A DNA stretch of 64,000 nt from Aquibacillus kalidii (GCF_014280935.1 NZ_JACLZI010000013.1:1-64000), one strand, 5' to 3'. Numbered from the stretch's first letter, positions 42,703 through 52,060 are shown. Numbers and translations: made by a program. Notes: generated by a model not told the origin, from the sequence alone.

Positions 42703-43530
42703 CTAATTATTTATAGTAATTTCTTTTTCTATGTTGAGGTATTCATTGATTATATCAATCGTTTCATTGGGGTGGCTAAGATGCGGACAGTGCCCAATAG
42801 CTTTTGCATACGTAATAGTTGAATTAGATAAATGTTTGTGCATGTATTCCGCAACGGTAGTTGGCACAAATATGTCGTCAGAGCACTGAATAATGAATGA
42901 TGGAACTGTAACTTGTGGAATGTATTTACGGTTATCTGAAAAGAAAACAACATCTGCAAATTTGCGTGTAATGTATGGATCATTCTGACTAAAAAGATCC
43001 TCGATTTCGGTCGCGATGTTAGAGCTGGTTGGATCATTTACAATTGTTGCTGCAACATTTGTAGCCCAACTCATATAATTTTTGTCCAACATGTCCATCA
43101 GTCCAGTTAGATCTTCTTTTTCAAATCCTCCAATATAATGGGGTGGTTCATTTTGTAAATAAGGAGAAGGGCCAATCATAATTAGTTTTGAAAAGAGATT
43201 AGGAGCTTTAATGGATGCAAGCATTCCGATCATACTTCCGATTGAATGGCCAATAAAGACGGCTTCACTCATATTCAATTCTGAACAGATATCTAATAAG
43301 TCTTCTACATAACCAGTTATAGTACTGTATTTACTTGGATCATAAGCATGTATATCAGATTCTCCAAATCCAACATAATCAAATAAAACAACTTGGTAGT
43401 CTTTCTCAAATTCTTTAGATACCTTTGACCAAACGTTTTGATCAAAATTAAAGCCTGGAGCGAATATCATTGGCTGTTTTCCTGTACCCCTCACTTTAAC
43501 ATTGTTACGAGTTATAGCCTTTTGTGTCAT
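42703..43530 (-). CDS. rsbQ: Alpha/beta hydrolase RsbQ
   Basis: A 275-residue hydrolase. It begins with RNNVKVRGTGKQPMIFAPGF, has the nucleophile Ser in IGHSIGS (about 100), an Asp in QCSDDIFVP and a His in IGHCPHLSHP. RsbQ binds or turns over a small hydrophobic molecule needed to activate RsbP. ATG at 43530 has AAGGAG 7 bases upstream; the in-frame start at 43590 has none. Confidence 0.85.
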   Translation of the reverse strand: MTQKAITRNNVKVRGTGKQPMIFAPGFNFDQNVWSKVSKEFEKDYQVVLFDYVGFGESDIHAYDPSKYSTITGYVEDLLDICSELNMSEAVFIGHSIGSMIGMLASIKAPNLFSKLIMIGPSPYLQNEPPHYIGGFEKEDLTGLMDMLDKNYMSWATNVAATIVNDPTSSNIATEIEDLFSQNDPYITRKFADVVFFSDNRKYIPQVTVPSFIIQCSDDIFVPTTVAEYMHKHLSNSTITYAKAIGHCPHLSHPNETIDIINEYLNIEKEITINN

Positions 43531-43722
43531 ATTAAAACTCCTTGCATGAAAGATATTAGTTAATCTAATAACCATCATAACATTTGCCAAGCAAAAATTG
43601 GTATGAAATGGATTAAAAAGTTAATGGAGCATTAAGTTAGGAAATAACCTTTCTACACTTGCCTACTATGTTAGAGGTAATGCCTACTTTGTTTCTAAAA
43701 TAATTAATTATATTTTGAATTT

Positions 43723-45024
43723 CTATTCTCTTTTTTTTTTAACTTTTTCAATTGTCTCCCCATTTGCGATAGAGAACAATTTGCTTTTCGGTTCATAAAT
43801 TTGTTGAGAAGGCCACAATCCATGATTACCTGAAACAATGTAACTAACAATACAAGCAACAAAGAAATACTCAATTCCTTCACCTTTAAACATTTCTAAG
43901 GCTAAAAAGAAAGAGGTTATAGGGGTATTTGTGCCCCCGCTAAACGTTGCGATTAATCCTAAGGCAGCAAGAAAAGTTAGCGGCATATCGATAAAATTAT
44001 GAAGGGTATTACCTAAAGTTGCCCCCATGAAAAATAAAGGGATTGCTTCCCCACCAACAAAACCAAATCCGAGTGTTATAGCTGTAAATATAAGTTTAGC
44101 CAAAAAAGCAAAGGGTGTTACGTCTCCAGAAAATGATTGTTGTAACATATTTAGACCGCGGCCATTGTAGTCTTGTGACCCCACAATAACGGTGAGAAGG
44201 ACAATAATAAGCCCACCAGTAAATGCTCTCTTCATGTGGTTTTTCTTAAATAATTTCTCGGAATAATGTTGTATTCCATGTCTCAGTTGACTGTAACCCA
44301 CACTTAATAGTCCAAAAATAATAGATAAACCGATCACTTTTATAAAGGTAAGAACAGACAGATCAGGTACGGCTTGAATGAGTAGCTCTTCGTGATGAAC
44401 TCCCCATGCACCAGTAGTAATGAAATGTGCAACATAACTTGCAACTAAGCAAGGGATAATTGCTTCAAATTTGAGCATTCCTAAAATGGCCATTTCCATG
44501 CCGAAAAATGTACCAGCCAAAGGCGTACCGAAAGCAGCCCCGAATCCTGCACTAATCCCACTCATAATATAAAGTCGTTTGTCGAATAAATTTACCTTTA
44601 ATAGTTTGTTTACGGATTCGGCAATACTTGTCCCCATTTGAACAGCAGCGCCTTCTCTACCTGTTGAACCGCCGAAAAAGACTGTAAGAAAGGTGGATAT
44701 ATAGGCTATCGGCCCCATACGTTTTAATATTTTTTTCTTCCCATGAACTGCTTCAATAACTAAATTGTTAAGTTTTGCTGCATCATGTAAGTTATCGGCT
44801 ACATAAACCTTTCCGTAGTTCATATATATATAGCCTATGACTATACCTGATATAGGGAGAAGGTATATTAGCCAGTCCTTCTTTTCACGCACTGCCCCTA
44901 AGTAATCGTTAATTTCTAATAAAAAAGCAGTTGCCGATCCAACAACTATTCCAATTATGGTTCCTAAAATAATCCACTGCATAAGTGTGAAAATAAACTG
45001 GTTACTTTTTTGTTTTTTGCTCAT
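43723..45024 (-). CDS. ClC-family chloride channel/antiporter
   Basis: A 433-residue protein with about ten membrane helices. Filter motifs are GGSTGREGAAVQMG (gating Glu in REG, about 117-130) and FVGGEAIPLFFMG (about 330), and FSGGTNTPITSFF in a late helix. The first GSGIP-type motif is not seen, so it belongs to a divergent bacterial branch. It is 10 bases after the DUF421 gene, probably co-transcribed. Confidence 0.8.
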   Translation of the reverse strand: MSKKQKSNQFIFTLMQWIILGTIIGIVVGSATAFLLEINDYLGAVREKKDWLIYLLPISGIVIGYIYMNYGKVYVADNLHDAAKLNNLVIEAVHGKKKILKRMGPIAYISTFLTVFFGGSTGREGAAVQMGTSIAESVNKLLKVNLFDKRLYIMSGISAGFGAAFGTPLAGTFFGMEMAILGMLKFEAIIPCLVASYVAHFITTGAWGVHHEELLIQAVPDLSVLTFIKVIGLSIIFGLLSVGYSQLRHGIQHYSEKLFKKNHMKRAFTGGLIIVLLTVIVGSQDYNGRGLNMLQQSFSGDVTPFAFLAKLIFTAITLGFGFVGGEAIPLFFMGATLGNTLHNFIDMPLTFLAALGLIATFSGGTNTPITSFFLALEMFKGEGIEYFFVACIVSYIVSGNHGLWPSQQIYEPKSKLFSIANGETIEKVKKKRE

Positions 45025-45034
45025 CTAATCCTCC

Positions 45035-45646
45035 TCAATTCAATTTAGTTGGTGGGTCTTGGTTGTGGTTGCCAGTTTTTACTTCTGAGAAGATATTATT
45101 TTTGGAATTCGACTTTTCGGTAAGTTGTTCTCTTGTTGAATGTTCATTCATTCCTTGAATGAACTCCATCAGCATTTGAATATCCTCCTTTGTTGCATAT
45201 TGCTTGTTTGTTTTTAACATGAATCCCAGTTGTCCATTAGATTCAACTGTAGCCCATTTGACGTCAGCAATGCTCTGGACGTTTTGCTGTCTTAGACGTA
45301 GTTCCAACATGTCAACAGTAAGACGCAGTTTTCTAAGATTTTTTTCCATAATTTTACCATCTTCAATGACCAGCTTAGATTTTCCATAAATGAATGTCTC
45401 TGCTTTATCAAATCTTAGAACGAGGTTTTCAACGAAAATAAGTGTCAGAACCATCAAAAAAGTTATTAACAACGTAATCCAAATGTTCCGTTCGCTTACA
45501 GGCTGAATAATTAAGGAACCAACTGCTACCATCATAACGGTTTGTGCTACGGTCAACTGTGAGACGGATTTTCTCCCTGCTAATCTAAGGATAAGAATTC
45601 CGCCCAGAACGATTAAGACTGATTTCCATACGAAATGTAAGTCCAA
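45035..45646 (-). CDS. DUF421 (YetF-type) membrane protein
   Basis: A 203-residue protein with three N-terminal membrane helices (LRLAGRKSVSQLTVAQTVMM loop between) and the cytoplasmic DUF421 part (YGKSKLVIEDGKIMEKNLRK, DMLELRLRQQNVQSIADVKW). The last 30 residues are a hydrophilic, low-complexity tail not found in the paralogue at 4007. TTG start with AAGGGGG upstream. Bases 45647-45869 show nothing else I can support. Confidence 0.75.
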   Translation of the reverse strand: MDLHFVWKSVLIVLGGILILRLAGRKSVSQLTVAQTVMMVAVGSLIIQPVSERNIWITLLITFLMVLTLIFVENLVLRFDKAETFIYGKSKLVIEDGKIMEKNLRKLRLTVDMLELRLRQQNVQSIADVKWATVESNGQLGFMLKTNKQYATKEDIQMLMEFIQGMNEHSTREQLTEKSNSKNNIFSEVKTGNHNQDPPTKLN

Positions 45647-45869
45647 TCCAATTCCCCCTTTTAAAAGGTTAGTCTGTTTTATATTTCCAATTAATCACCT
45701 AAGTATTCGAGGAACGTTAATAGCTAGAAAATGTATGGTCATCAATTTCTTAATTGAATTTTAAGAACCTTTAGTTTAAAAAAAGGGATATTGGAGAAAT
45801 AGAAGGGCAGAGAAGAGGATCACTGTGGGTAATGAATAGATTCAGGTTTTAAATGTACCTTTTAAAAAT

Positions 45870-45896
45870 GAGACAAAGGGACGATACCTTTGTCTC
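45870..45896 (-). terminator. Terminator of the RsbR-like gene, REP-like
   Basis: GAGACAAAGG (45870-45879) and CCTTTGTCTC (45887-45896), 7-base loop; on the minus strand it follows the RsbR-like stop and is followed by T-rich sequence. About 20 of 27 positions match the REP-like copy at 57257. Confidence 0.75.
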
Positions 45897-45902
45897 ACAT
45901 AA

Positions 45903-46727
45903 CTAATGGATTAAGAATTCGCTTAGTGCGTGTTGTAGAGTTACGAATGTTCTAGTCTGTTCATTTAATTTAATACCGAGATCAGTAATTTTAAGTACTA
46001 CCTCCTTCCTTAGACCAGTGATAATCGTTTCGCATCCCATCATGGAGGTACTATCAATTAGTTTTAATAACTGACTAATCACATCATCTTCCATATCAGC
46101 TACTCCTGATACATCCATCATTAGTTTTTGGATATGGTTTTCGCCTACTTCATTTAGTGCTTTCTCTTTAAGTATCTCAACTCTTTGTTCATCAATTTCA
46201 CCAATTAATGGCAAAATAGAAATAGATTGGTTAATGGGGATAATAGGAACCGATAAATTTTCTACAAGCTTTCGTTGTTGCTTGATTAATCTGTCTTTAA
46301 AGGTTGAATAATTGATAAAAAATTGGTTAAGGAAATCATCTACACCACTATTTATATCATTTTCTAAATGGAACAAATCGTCGATGCTCATTTTGTCAGT
46401 TAGATTACTGTATTCTCTTATAAAAATCCAAAGAGTCCTACGAATTGCTTGTATCCATTCTAGTTTAAAGGTCAAGGCAATGGAATGTGTCGCCCATGCA
46501 ATACCTTCTTGTTCAGCAAACTTCTCAATTTTTCTTTTCTCCTGATCGATTATAAAAACTATTAACTTATGTGCGTTGTTAACTAGGTCTATATTTCCTA
46601 TTTGGAGAATTTCTTCTATTTTGTCTCTGACCGTTTCTGCTTCATCTAGTAAGCAGTTTTCAAATGTTTGTTTGTTATTCACGATAAAATCTCTCAATTG
46701 GAATGAATCTTGATAAGTGTAATCCAC
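45903..46727 (-). CDS. RsbR-family stressosome co-antagonist
   Basis: A 274-residue protein: an N-terminal helical, globin-like sensor half (1-150) and a C-terminal STAS domain (about 155-272; LSVPIIPINQSISILPLIGE, LMMDVSGVADMEDDVISQLL, GCETIITGLRKEVV). RsbR paralogues form the stressosome with RsbS and RsbT. At the position of RsbR phosphorylatable Thr residues there are Asp-Val-Ser-Gly and Gly-Leu-Arg, so one site may be altered. GTG start with GGGGGAG upstream. Confidence 0.8.
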   Translation of the reverse strand: MDYTYQDSFQLRDFIVNNKQTFENCLLDEAETVRDKIEEILQIGNIDLVNNAHKLIVFIIDQEKRKIEKFAEQEGIAWATHSIALTFKLEWIQAIRRTLWIFIREYSNLTDKMSIDDLFHLENDINSGVDDFLNQFFINYSTFKDRLIKQQRKLVENLSVPIIPINQSISILPLIGEIDEQRVEILKEKALNEVGENHIQKLMMDVSGVADMEDDVISQLLKLIDSTSMMGCETIITGLRKEVVLKITDLGIKLNEQTRTFVTLQHALSEFLIH

Positions 46728-46945
46728 TTTACGCTCCCCCTATATATTTTTGGTTAATCAAAAGAATCAACCCAAAAATTCTAGTACAGCTTTGGATTAG
46801 GGATACGGGATGTATGTTTCCAGCTATGTATTTTTTTCATGACACTATTACTAGAATTGACGGGAATTGGATTGAAACGGACTAACTATTGATAATTATA
46901 TAATAAGAAATTACTAAAGTCATGGGATTGGTGAGGAGGCATTAA

Positions 46946-46999
46946 ATGGCTAATGAGCTTAAAGACCATTCTGTGGTGGTAAAGAGGACAAAGGAGTAA
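46946..46999 (+). CDS. Possible 17-residue ORF, perhaps a truncated gene start
   Basis: GTGAGGAGG stands 7 bases before ATG at 46946, and a short peptide (MANELKDHSVVVKRTKE) follows before a stop. The strong ribosome site suggests either a leader peptide or the 5' end of a gene lost by deletion. The neighbourhood 46740-46940 shows no gene. Confidence 0.3.
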   Translation: MANELKDHSVVVKRTKE

Positions 47000-47079
47000 T
47001 AATCTTTAGTGAAATGATAGAAGATAAGATTACAAAAATCTACACTATTTTAGTATAGTCATCTTTTCGATTTGAAAAA

Positions 47080-47112
47080 ACCCAACGCCCATAAAGAAAA
47101 GGGGCATTGGGT
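47080..47112 (-). terminator. Terminator on the minus strand without an intact gene
   Basis: ACCCAACGCCC (47080-47090) and GGGCATTGGGT (47102-47112) pair with one mismatch; on the minus strand six T follow. It ends the gene remnant at 47154-47222. Confidence 0.6.
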
Positions 47113-47153
47113 ACTGAACTAGGAGTCTAGTGTTTCGCATAATTAACACTGTT

Positions 47154-47222
47154 TTATTGGCGCTTTTGTTTTAAGTCATAATAAGCATCCATAATTCTCT
47201 TACCGATTTGATGGTTGTTGTA
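47154..47222 (-). pseudogene. Short C-terminal gene remnant
   Basis: Minus-strand reading gives NNHQIGKRIMDAYYDLKQKR plus Q and a stop, directly before a good terminator, while the sequence upstream has stops and no ribosome site. It looks like the last ~22 codons of a lost small gene. Unrecognised. Confidence 0.35.
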
Positions 47223-47276
47223 GTTCTATAATTGTTTTATATTTTTTTGAAGGGTAGGGGATATAAATAGCAGTGG

Positions 47277-47320
47277 TTTAACATAAAAACATAGAAAACT
47301 AGTTGGGTTTTTATGTTAAA
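47277..47320. repeat. 14-bp inverted repeat
   Basis: TTTAACATAAAAAC (47277-47290) and its exact complement (47307-47320), 16-base loop, in a 420-base stretch before the acetyltransferase gene. It could be a terminator, an operator or a short insertion remnant. Confidence 0.4.
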
Positions 47321-47534
47321 ATGATAGGGATAATTTGATAAAGAAACGCCTTTTGCGCATACTTTTCCTTCCAAAACTGTCACAGTTGATGGGGGATTTC
47401 TAGTAATTACATCTCAATTTTTAATATATGAGTGTAAATGCATGCGATGCTGTTGAATTGGTGACGTAAGAGTAAATCTAACGTTGTGGGATTGGAGAGA
47501 CATATAGAAACCACTACGTTACATAGGAGAGAAG

Positions 47535-48113
47535 ATGATGGACCCATTATTATTAAACATTCCGACTCAATTAGAAACAAACAGACTAATACTAAGGGCA
47601 CCAAGCGCATCTGGGGATGGAAAAATAGTTAATGAGGCAATAGTAGACTCAATTAACGAATTAAAATTATGGTTGCCATTTGCTCAAACATTACCGTCTG
47701 TTGAAGAAACGGAACGTAGTGCGAGAATAGCATATATTAACTATTTAAAGAGAGAAAGTTTTCGTTACTTAATTTTTCATAAAGAGACAGAAGATTTTAT
47801 AGGGATTACTAGTTATGAAACAGTAGATTGGGATATTCCTAAGAGTGAAATAGGATATTGGATTGCTACAAAGTTTAGTGGAAATGGTTATATGACGGAA
47901 GCTATTGAGAAATTGACACAATTTGGATTAAAGCAATTAGGTTTTAAAAGAATAGAAATAAGATGTGATCCAGAAAACTCTAAGAGTCGTTCTATACCAC
48001 AAAGATTGGGGTATGACTTAGAAGGTATTTTAAAAAATGATGATAAATCGGCAGATGATAGGGAGCTGAGAGATACCTGTATTTATGCTATCATACAAAA
48101 ACGTGGGACATAG
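47535..48113 (+). CDS. GNAT acetyltransferase, RimJ/RimL type
   Basis: A 192-residue enzyme of the Acetyltransf_3 family: LETNRLILRAPSASGDG near the start, SEIGYWIATKFSGNGYMTEAI (acetyl-CoA loop SGNGYM) and RIEIRCDPENSKSRSIPQRLGY. RimJ/L-type enzymes acetylate protein N-termini or small molecules. AGGAGAGAAG precedes two adjacent ATGs, so start may be 47535 or 47538. Confidence 0.8.
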   Translation: MMDPLLLNIPTQLETNRLILRAPSASGDGKIVNEAIVDSINELKLWLPFAQTLPSVEETERSARIAYINYLKRESFRYLIFHKETEDFIGITSYETVDWDIPKSEIGYWIATKFSGNGYMTEAIEKLTQFGLKQLGFKRIEIRCDPENSKSRSIPQRLGYDLEGILKNDDKSADDRELRDTCIYAIIQKRGT

Positions 48114-48157
48114 GGACAGGTCCAGTGTCCCGATTCCCTAAAAAAGGGACCTGTCCC
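48105..48157. repeat. REP-like palindrome plus a half copy, acting as terminator
   Basis: A 27-base palindrome (48105-48131, arms GGGACA/TGTCCC and GGGAC/GTCC) is followed by a half copy GGGACCTGTCCC (48146-48157). It matches the copies at 57257-57283 and 60928-60954 closely. It lies between the convergent GNAT and VWA-like genes. Confidence 0.7.
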
Positions 48158-48160
48158 TTA

Positions 48161-48586
48161 TTATGCAGATGGTTCTTTTGTTAGATTTAACGATTTACCG
48201 AATGGAACCTTAGGTTTGAAATGATCAGGTATCAACCAGTACACCTCGAAGTTAATTTCTTGACCTTCCCAAAAGTACCCTGTCACATCAGTAATGTAGA
48301 ATAGCTTGTCTACTTTATTTTCCTTTGCCCATTCCAATACATCTGTATAGGAAGCTTTACCATGGGACATTAATGGAATCTCGGTAACTTTTTCAGTATC
48401 TGTTATTTCTCTAATCTTATAATCCGCAAAAATTAAAGGAGTTTTCTTCTTTACCTCGTCAAATAAAGATAAAATATTGCGTATCGTATCTACTGGATAA
48501 TCGTTTGTTGACGTATCAACTGCTATTACCATATTTTCATCCTTTGCTTTGGTGATAACACTTAATAATTCTTTATGATAACTCAT
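48161..48586 (-). CDS. Stand-alone VWA-like domain protein (DUF2201 C-terminal type)
   Basis: A 141-residue protein resembling only the C-terminal VWA-like half of DUF2201 predicted metallopeptidases: VIAVDTSTNDYPVDTIRNIL (MIDAS-like DTS), PLIFADYKIREI, PLMSHGKASYTDVLEWA and DKLFYITDVTGYFWEG. The N-terminal metallopeptidase part is absent. GGGAGAG before the ATG argues for a functional short gene rather than a random fragment. Confidence 0.6.
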   Translation of the reverse strand: MSYHKELLSVITKAKDENMVIAVDTSTNDYPVDTIRNILSLFDEVKKKTPLIFADYKIREITDTEKVTEIPLMSHGKASYTDVLEWAKENKVDKLFYITDVTGYFWEGQEINFEVYWLIPDHFKPKVPFGKSLNLTKEPSA

Positions 48587-48778
48587 TACTCATCTCTCCC
48601 TAATTGATTTACTTTCTTAGTATCTCTATAATAGCTTCACTTAGAAATAGCAAAATTATGTAATAGTGAGTGACCTTTTGTCATAGCTCGACCATTTTTA
48701 CCCATGACTATCTATTATAAATCGATTAGGGTGATTTTTTCAATACCCTAATCGATTGAAATACTTTTTCTTTCAGGT

Positions 48779-49615
48779 CTAAAACATTTTTTTTTGTTTT
48801 TTCCATGCCTTCGTTCTGTCTTTGTCTCTTGCAATCATTTGTTTGTAGGTAGTTTTATTTGGTAGCTTCTTAAATAAATCGTAACCAGGCCTTCCATTTC
48901 GGTCGTTTGTATTAACTTCTAATAACCAAAGGTTTGCATATGGATCGATACCAAAATCTGCACCTATATCAATAAAAGGATAATACTGATCTAGAAGGTT
49001 TGCGATCGCAAATGCAGAATTACTTAGATTTTCAATTATTGTGTGCAGATAATAATGATCAAACAAGTTACCTAAAATAAAGTCCGTTTCGACTATCCCT
49101 CCACCTTTTGACAGGAAATTTGAAACGATAGCGTCTTTTCCTCCTATTCTAACCAAATCACCAGCATTTACCCAATTACCATGTTTATCCCGTTGCAAGT
49201 GGATACGTATATCAAAAGCTCTAGAATCATATGATAAGATAGGAGCTCGTTGTTGGATGATTGTTTGGTATTTGGAATATTGGCCAAGCATGTTGTGCAT
49301 GAAAGCATCCACAGTAGGATGGAATTCTGTAGATCCGTTTGGGTGTTTCAATAGAAAACCTTGATCCATAGGTGTTATAAGCGAAATATTCCTACCGGCC
49401 CAAGTGTCTACTGGTTTTATAAAAAAAGGTGTCTGACTGAATACAAATTGATATAAAGCAGGACCGGAAAAGTATTCCGTATATGGGATTTTAAAAGGTA
49501 ATGAATGCGGTGCTAACAGCTTATACATTTCCCATTTATTAAAATAGAGCCGCTCTTTATCAAAGTGAATCTTATTGTTAGTTTGTGGCGTATTTTGGAG
49601 ACTACTATTATCCAT
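48779..49615 (-). CDS. YheC/YheD-family ATP-grasp protein
   Basis: A 278-residue protein of the spore-coat-associated YheC/D family with an ATP-grasp fold: KERLYFNKWEMYKLL, FFIKPVDTWAGRNISLI, DSRAFDIRIHLQRDKHGNWV, and LWLLEVNTNDRNG (metal-binding Glu/Asn). B. subtilis YheC and YheD form ring structures around the forespore. ATG at 49615 has AAAGGAG upstream; an in-frame frame to 49723 has no ribosome site. Bases 49616-49930 show no gene. Confidence 0.8.
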   Translation of the reverse strand: MDNSSLQNTPQTNNKIHFDKERLYFNKWEMYKLLAPHSLPFKIPYTEYFSGPALYQFVFSQTPFFIKPVDTWAGRNISLITPMDQGFLLKHPNGSTEFHPTVDAFMHNMLGQYSKYQTIIQQRAPILSYDSRAFDIRIHLQRDKHGNWVNAGDLVRIGGKDAIVSNFLSKGGGIVETDFILGNLFDHYYLHTIIENLSNSAFAIANLLDQYYPFIDIGADFGIDPYANLWLLEVNTNDRNGRPGYDLFKKLPNKTTYKQMIARDKDRTKAWKKQKKMF

Positions 49616-49934
49616 AGTATACTTGCTCCTTTCCTTAATGTATACAATATATACATATGGAGAAAATAGGTATTCGGTTACATGATCGTTAAAAGGCTGC
49701 GCATCGAATGCACAAGTTGACACGTTTAGGACATGTCTATATAATTAAAAATCGTGTTATTAAAGACATTACAAAGTTAGATTAGACCTAAAAGGGAGAT
49801 ATGTAAGATAGGCTTTTATATTATTTGAGCAAGCCGATGGTTTTGGATTCGTAAATTATTAAATAATAATTTCCCATCTAGCAGTCTGCAATGACAATAA
49901 GACAGAAAAAGAGGGACGTTATTGTAGGCACTTG

Positions 49935-49951
49935 CTCCTAAAAACTAGGAG
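49935..49951 (+). promoter_or_regulatory. Hairpin covering the ribosome site of the BCCT gene
   Basis: CTCCTA (49935-49940) is complementary to TAGGAG (49946-49951), which is the ribosome site of the GTG at 49959. A 5-base loop makes this a compact element that could limit translation. Confidence 0.4.
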
Positions 49952-49958
49952 GAAAAAA

Positions 49959-51509
49959 GTGCATCACAACAAAAGAAAAAATACATTAGATAAGACCGTT
50001 TTTTATGTAAGTGGAGGTTTATTAATTTTATTTGTGTTATTCGCCATATATGATTTGGAAATGGTGGAGAACATGATTAATGTTTCGTTTAGTTTCTGTG
50101 CGAAATATTTCGGTTCCTATTGGGAGCTACTATTATTAGCTAATTTTATTATTGGTATCATTTTAGCGTTATCAAAGTATGGTAAAGTCCGACTAGGTAA
50201 GAAGGAAAAGCCAGAGAATGGTTATTATCGTTGGATAGCAATGATCTTATGTACACTACTTGCGAGTGGTGGAGTTTTCTGGGCGGCTTCTGAACCGATG
50301 TATCATTTTATCACTAATCCCCCATTATTTATAGATAATTCCTCGACGACTGTTGGTATAGAACCTGCATTAGCACAAGCATTCCTTCATTGGGGTTTTC
50401 TTGCTTGGGCAATCCTTGGTACATTAGCTACCATTGTATTAATGTACGTTCATTATCACAAAGGTTATCCGATGAAACCTAGATCGTTTTTATACCCGAT
50501 CTTTGGTGAGAAAATTTTCCATAAAAGTGTAATTGGTAGTACAGCAGACATCATATCTATAATTGCTGTTGCTGCAGGGACAATGGGCCCGATCGGCTTT
50601 TTAGGGTTGCAAGTCGGTTATGGGTTACATTCCATATTTGGGATTCCTAATACACTCGTTACCAACATTATAGTAATTGGTGCATTAGTAGTAATTGCAG
50701 CTATTTCGGTGGCGTCCGGTGTAGATAAAGGTATTCAGTTTTTAAGTCGGATGAATATAGGTTTAACGGTGATTTTAGCTGTATCAATGTTGATCTTAGG
50801 TCCAACTATGTTTATTCTAAATAAGTTTATATCTGCAGAGGGGTTTCATTTGCAAAACATGTTGACAATGGCATTATACCAAGGTGATAAAGCATGGTTA
50901 GGTGCTTGGACCATCTTCTTTTGGGGTTGGTTTTTAGGGTATGGACCAATGATGGCGATCTTTATTGCAAAAATTTCTCGCGGACGTACGATTCGAGACT
51001 TAATTCTAGGTGTGTCCATTGTGGCACCACTCGTTACCAACTTCTGGTTTTCTGTTATTGGTGGTACTGGAATTAAAGTAGAGCTTGATAAACCAGGTTC
51101 TATATCCGGTCCACTATCTGAAGGTGGAATGCCGGCAGTAGTGATGGCAATTATGGATAACCTACCACTAGGTTTTCTATTAGCAATTGGCTTCTTAATT
51201 GTCACAATCGTTTTTGTGGCAACAACTGTTGATTCCATTTCTTATACTGTTGCCGTGACATTATCTGGTACTGATAATCCTCAAAAATGGACGCGTGTAT
51301 TTTGGGTATTAATCTTTGGTATATTATCCGTTGTCCTGTTATCAATTGGAGAAAATAGTATCTCGGCTATCCAAAATTCGATTGTTGTAACGGCAGTTCC
51401 AGTTTCCCTGTTGTTATTACCATCATTATGGAACGCGCCGCAAATTGCGAAAAAGCTAGCAAAAGAACAAGGTATTGTTTCTGAAAAACATTCAAATACG
51501 AAGAAGTAA
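49959..51509 (+). CDS. BCCT-family transporter
   Basis: A 516-residue transporter with 12 predicted helices. The helix-8 region WTIFFWGWFLGYGPMMAIFI followed by AKISRGRTIRDLI is the BCCT signature, but GYGPMM replaces the usual WA/SWAPFVG found in glycine-betaine porters, so the substrate may differ from betaine/choline/carnitine. It lacks long N- and C-terminal osmosensing extensions. GTG at 49959 has AGGAGG 6 bases upstream. Confidence 0.85.
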   Translation: MHHNKRKNTLDKTVFYVSGGLLILFVLFAIYDLEMVENMINVSFSFCAKYFGSYWELLLLANFIIGIILALSKYGKVRLGKKEKPENGYYRWIAMILCTLLASGGVFWAASEPMYHFITNPPLFIDNSSTTVGIEPALAQAFLHWGFLAWAILGTLATIVLMYVHYHKGYPMKPRSFLYPIFGEKIFHKSVIGSTADIISIIAVAAGTMGPIGFLGLQVGYGLHSIFGIPNTLVTNIIVIGALVVIAAISVASGVDKGIQFLSRMNIGLTVILAVSMLILGPTMFILNKFISAEGFHLQNMLTMALYQGDKAWLGAWTIFFWGWFLGYGPMMAIFIAKISRGRTIRDLILGVSIVAPLVTNFWFSVIGGTGIKVELDKPGSISGPLSEGGMPAVVMAIMDNLPLGFLLAIGFLIVTIVFVATTVDSISYTVAVTLSGTDNPQKWTRVFWVLIFGILSVVLLSIGENSISAIQNSIVVTAVPVSLLLLPSLWNAPQIAKKLAKEQGIVSEKHSNTKK

Positions 51510-51540
51510 TCTATTCAAGAATATTCTAATCTAACCATTG

Positions 51541-51571
51541 ACCCAATGTCTTAAGACATTGGGTATTTTTT
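51541..51571 (+). terminator. Intrinsic terminator
   Basis: ACCCAATGTCTT is followed directly by its complement AAGACATTGGGT, a 24-base perfect palindrome, then a T-run; it is 31 bases after the BCCT gene. Confidence 0.85.
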
Positions 51572-51649
51572 TAACTGTTGTTTATTTTAAAAAGCACTTG
51601 AGTAAAAGGGTTATGATAAAGTATAAACTTTTGTAAAGGATGATCGATT

Positions 51650-52060
51650 ATGGGTATTGAGATTTATAAGATCGAAAAGGAACAGGCCTGGGAAACGAGA
51701 CATACTGTGATGTGGCCAAATAAAGAATTTAACTATATAAAACTAAAAGATGATCATGTAGGGATTCACTTTGGTTTATTTAAGGATGATATATTAGTTT
51801 CGGTTGTCTCTGTTTTTGTTAATAACAAGACATGTCAGTTCAGAAAGTTTGCAACACTGCAATCTATGCAAGGGAAAGGATATGGAACAATGCTATTGAA
51901 TTACATCATTGATGAGGCAAGAAACTGGGGTGTCGAGAAAATTTGGTGTAATGCAAGAGAAAATAAAACAAGCTTTTATAAAAAATTTGGTCTAGAAGAA
52001 ACAAAAGAAACGTTTATAAAAGGGGGGAGATCTTACGTTGTAATGGAGAAAAGCATATAG
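51650..52060 (+). CDS. GNAT acetyltransferase
   Basis: A 136-residue GNAT protein: ETRHTVMWPNKEFNYIKLKD near the start, QFRKFATLQSMQGKGYGTML (acetyl-CoA loop Q-G-K-G-Y-G) and WCNARENKTSFYKKFGLEET. The short size and CNAR...FYKKFGF pattern fit ElaA/YjcF-like enzymes. AAAGGATGAT precedes the ATG. Monocistronic. Confidence 0.8.
   Translation: MGIEIYKIEKEQAWETRHTVMWPNKEFNYIKLKDDHVGIHFGLFKDDILVSVVSVFVNNKTCQFRKFATLQSMQGKGYGTMLLNYIIDEARNWGVEKIWCNARENKTSFYKKFGLEETKETFIKGGRSYVVMEKSI

Noticed and set aside
46703-46885. Plus-strand 60-codon ORF upstream of the RsbR-like gene
   Set aside because: No ribosome site and no protein-like composition; overlaps the rsbR-like start region.
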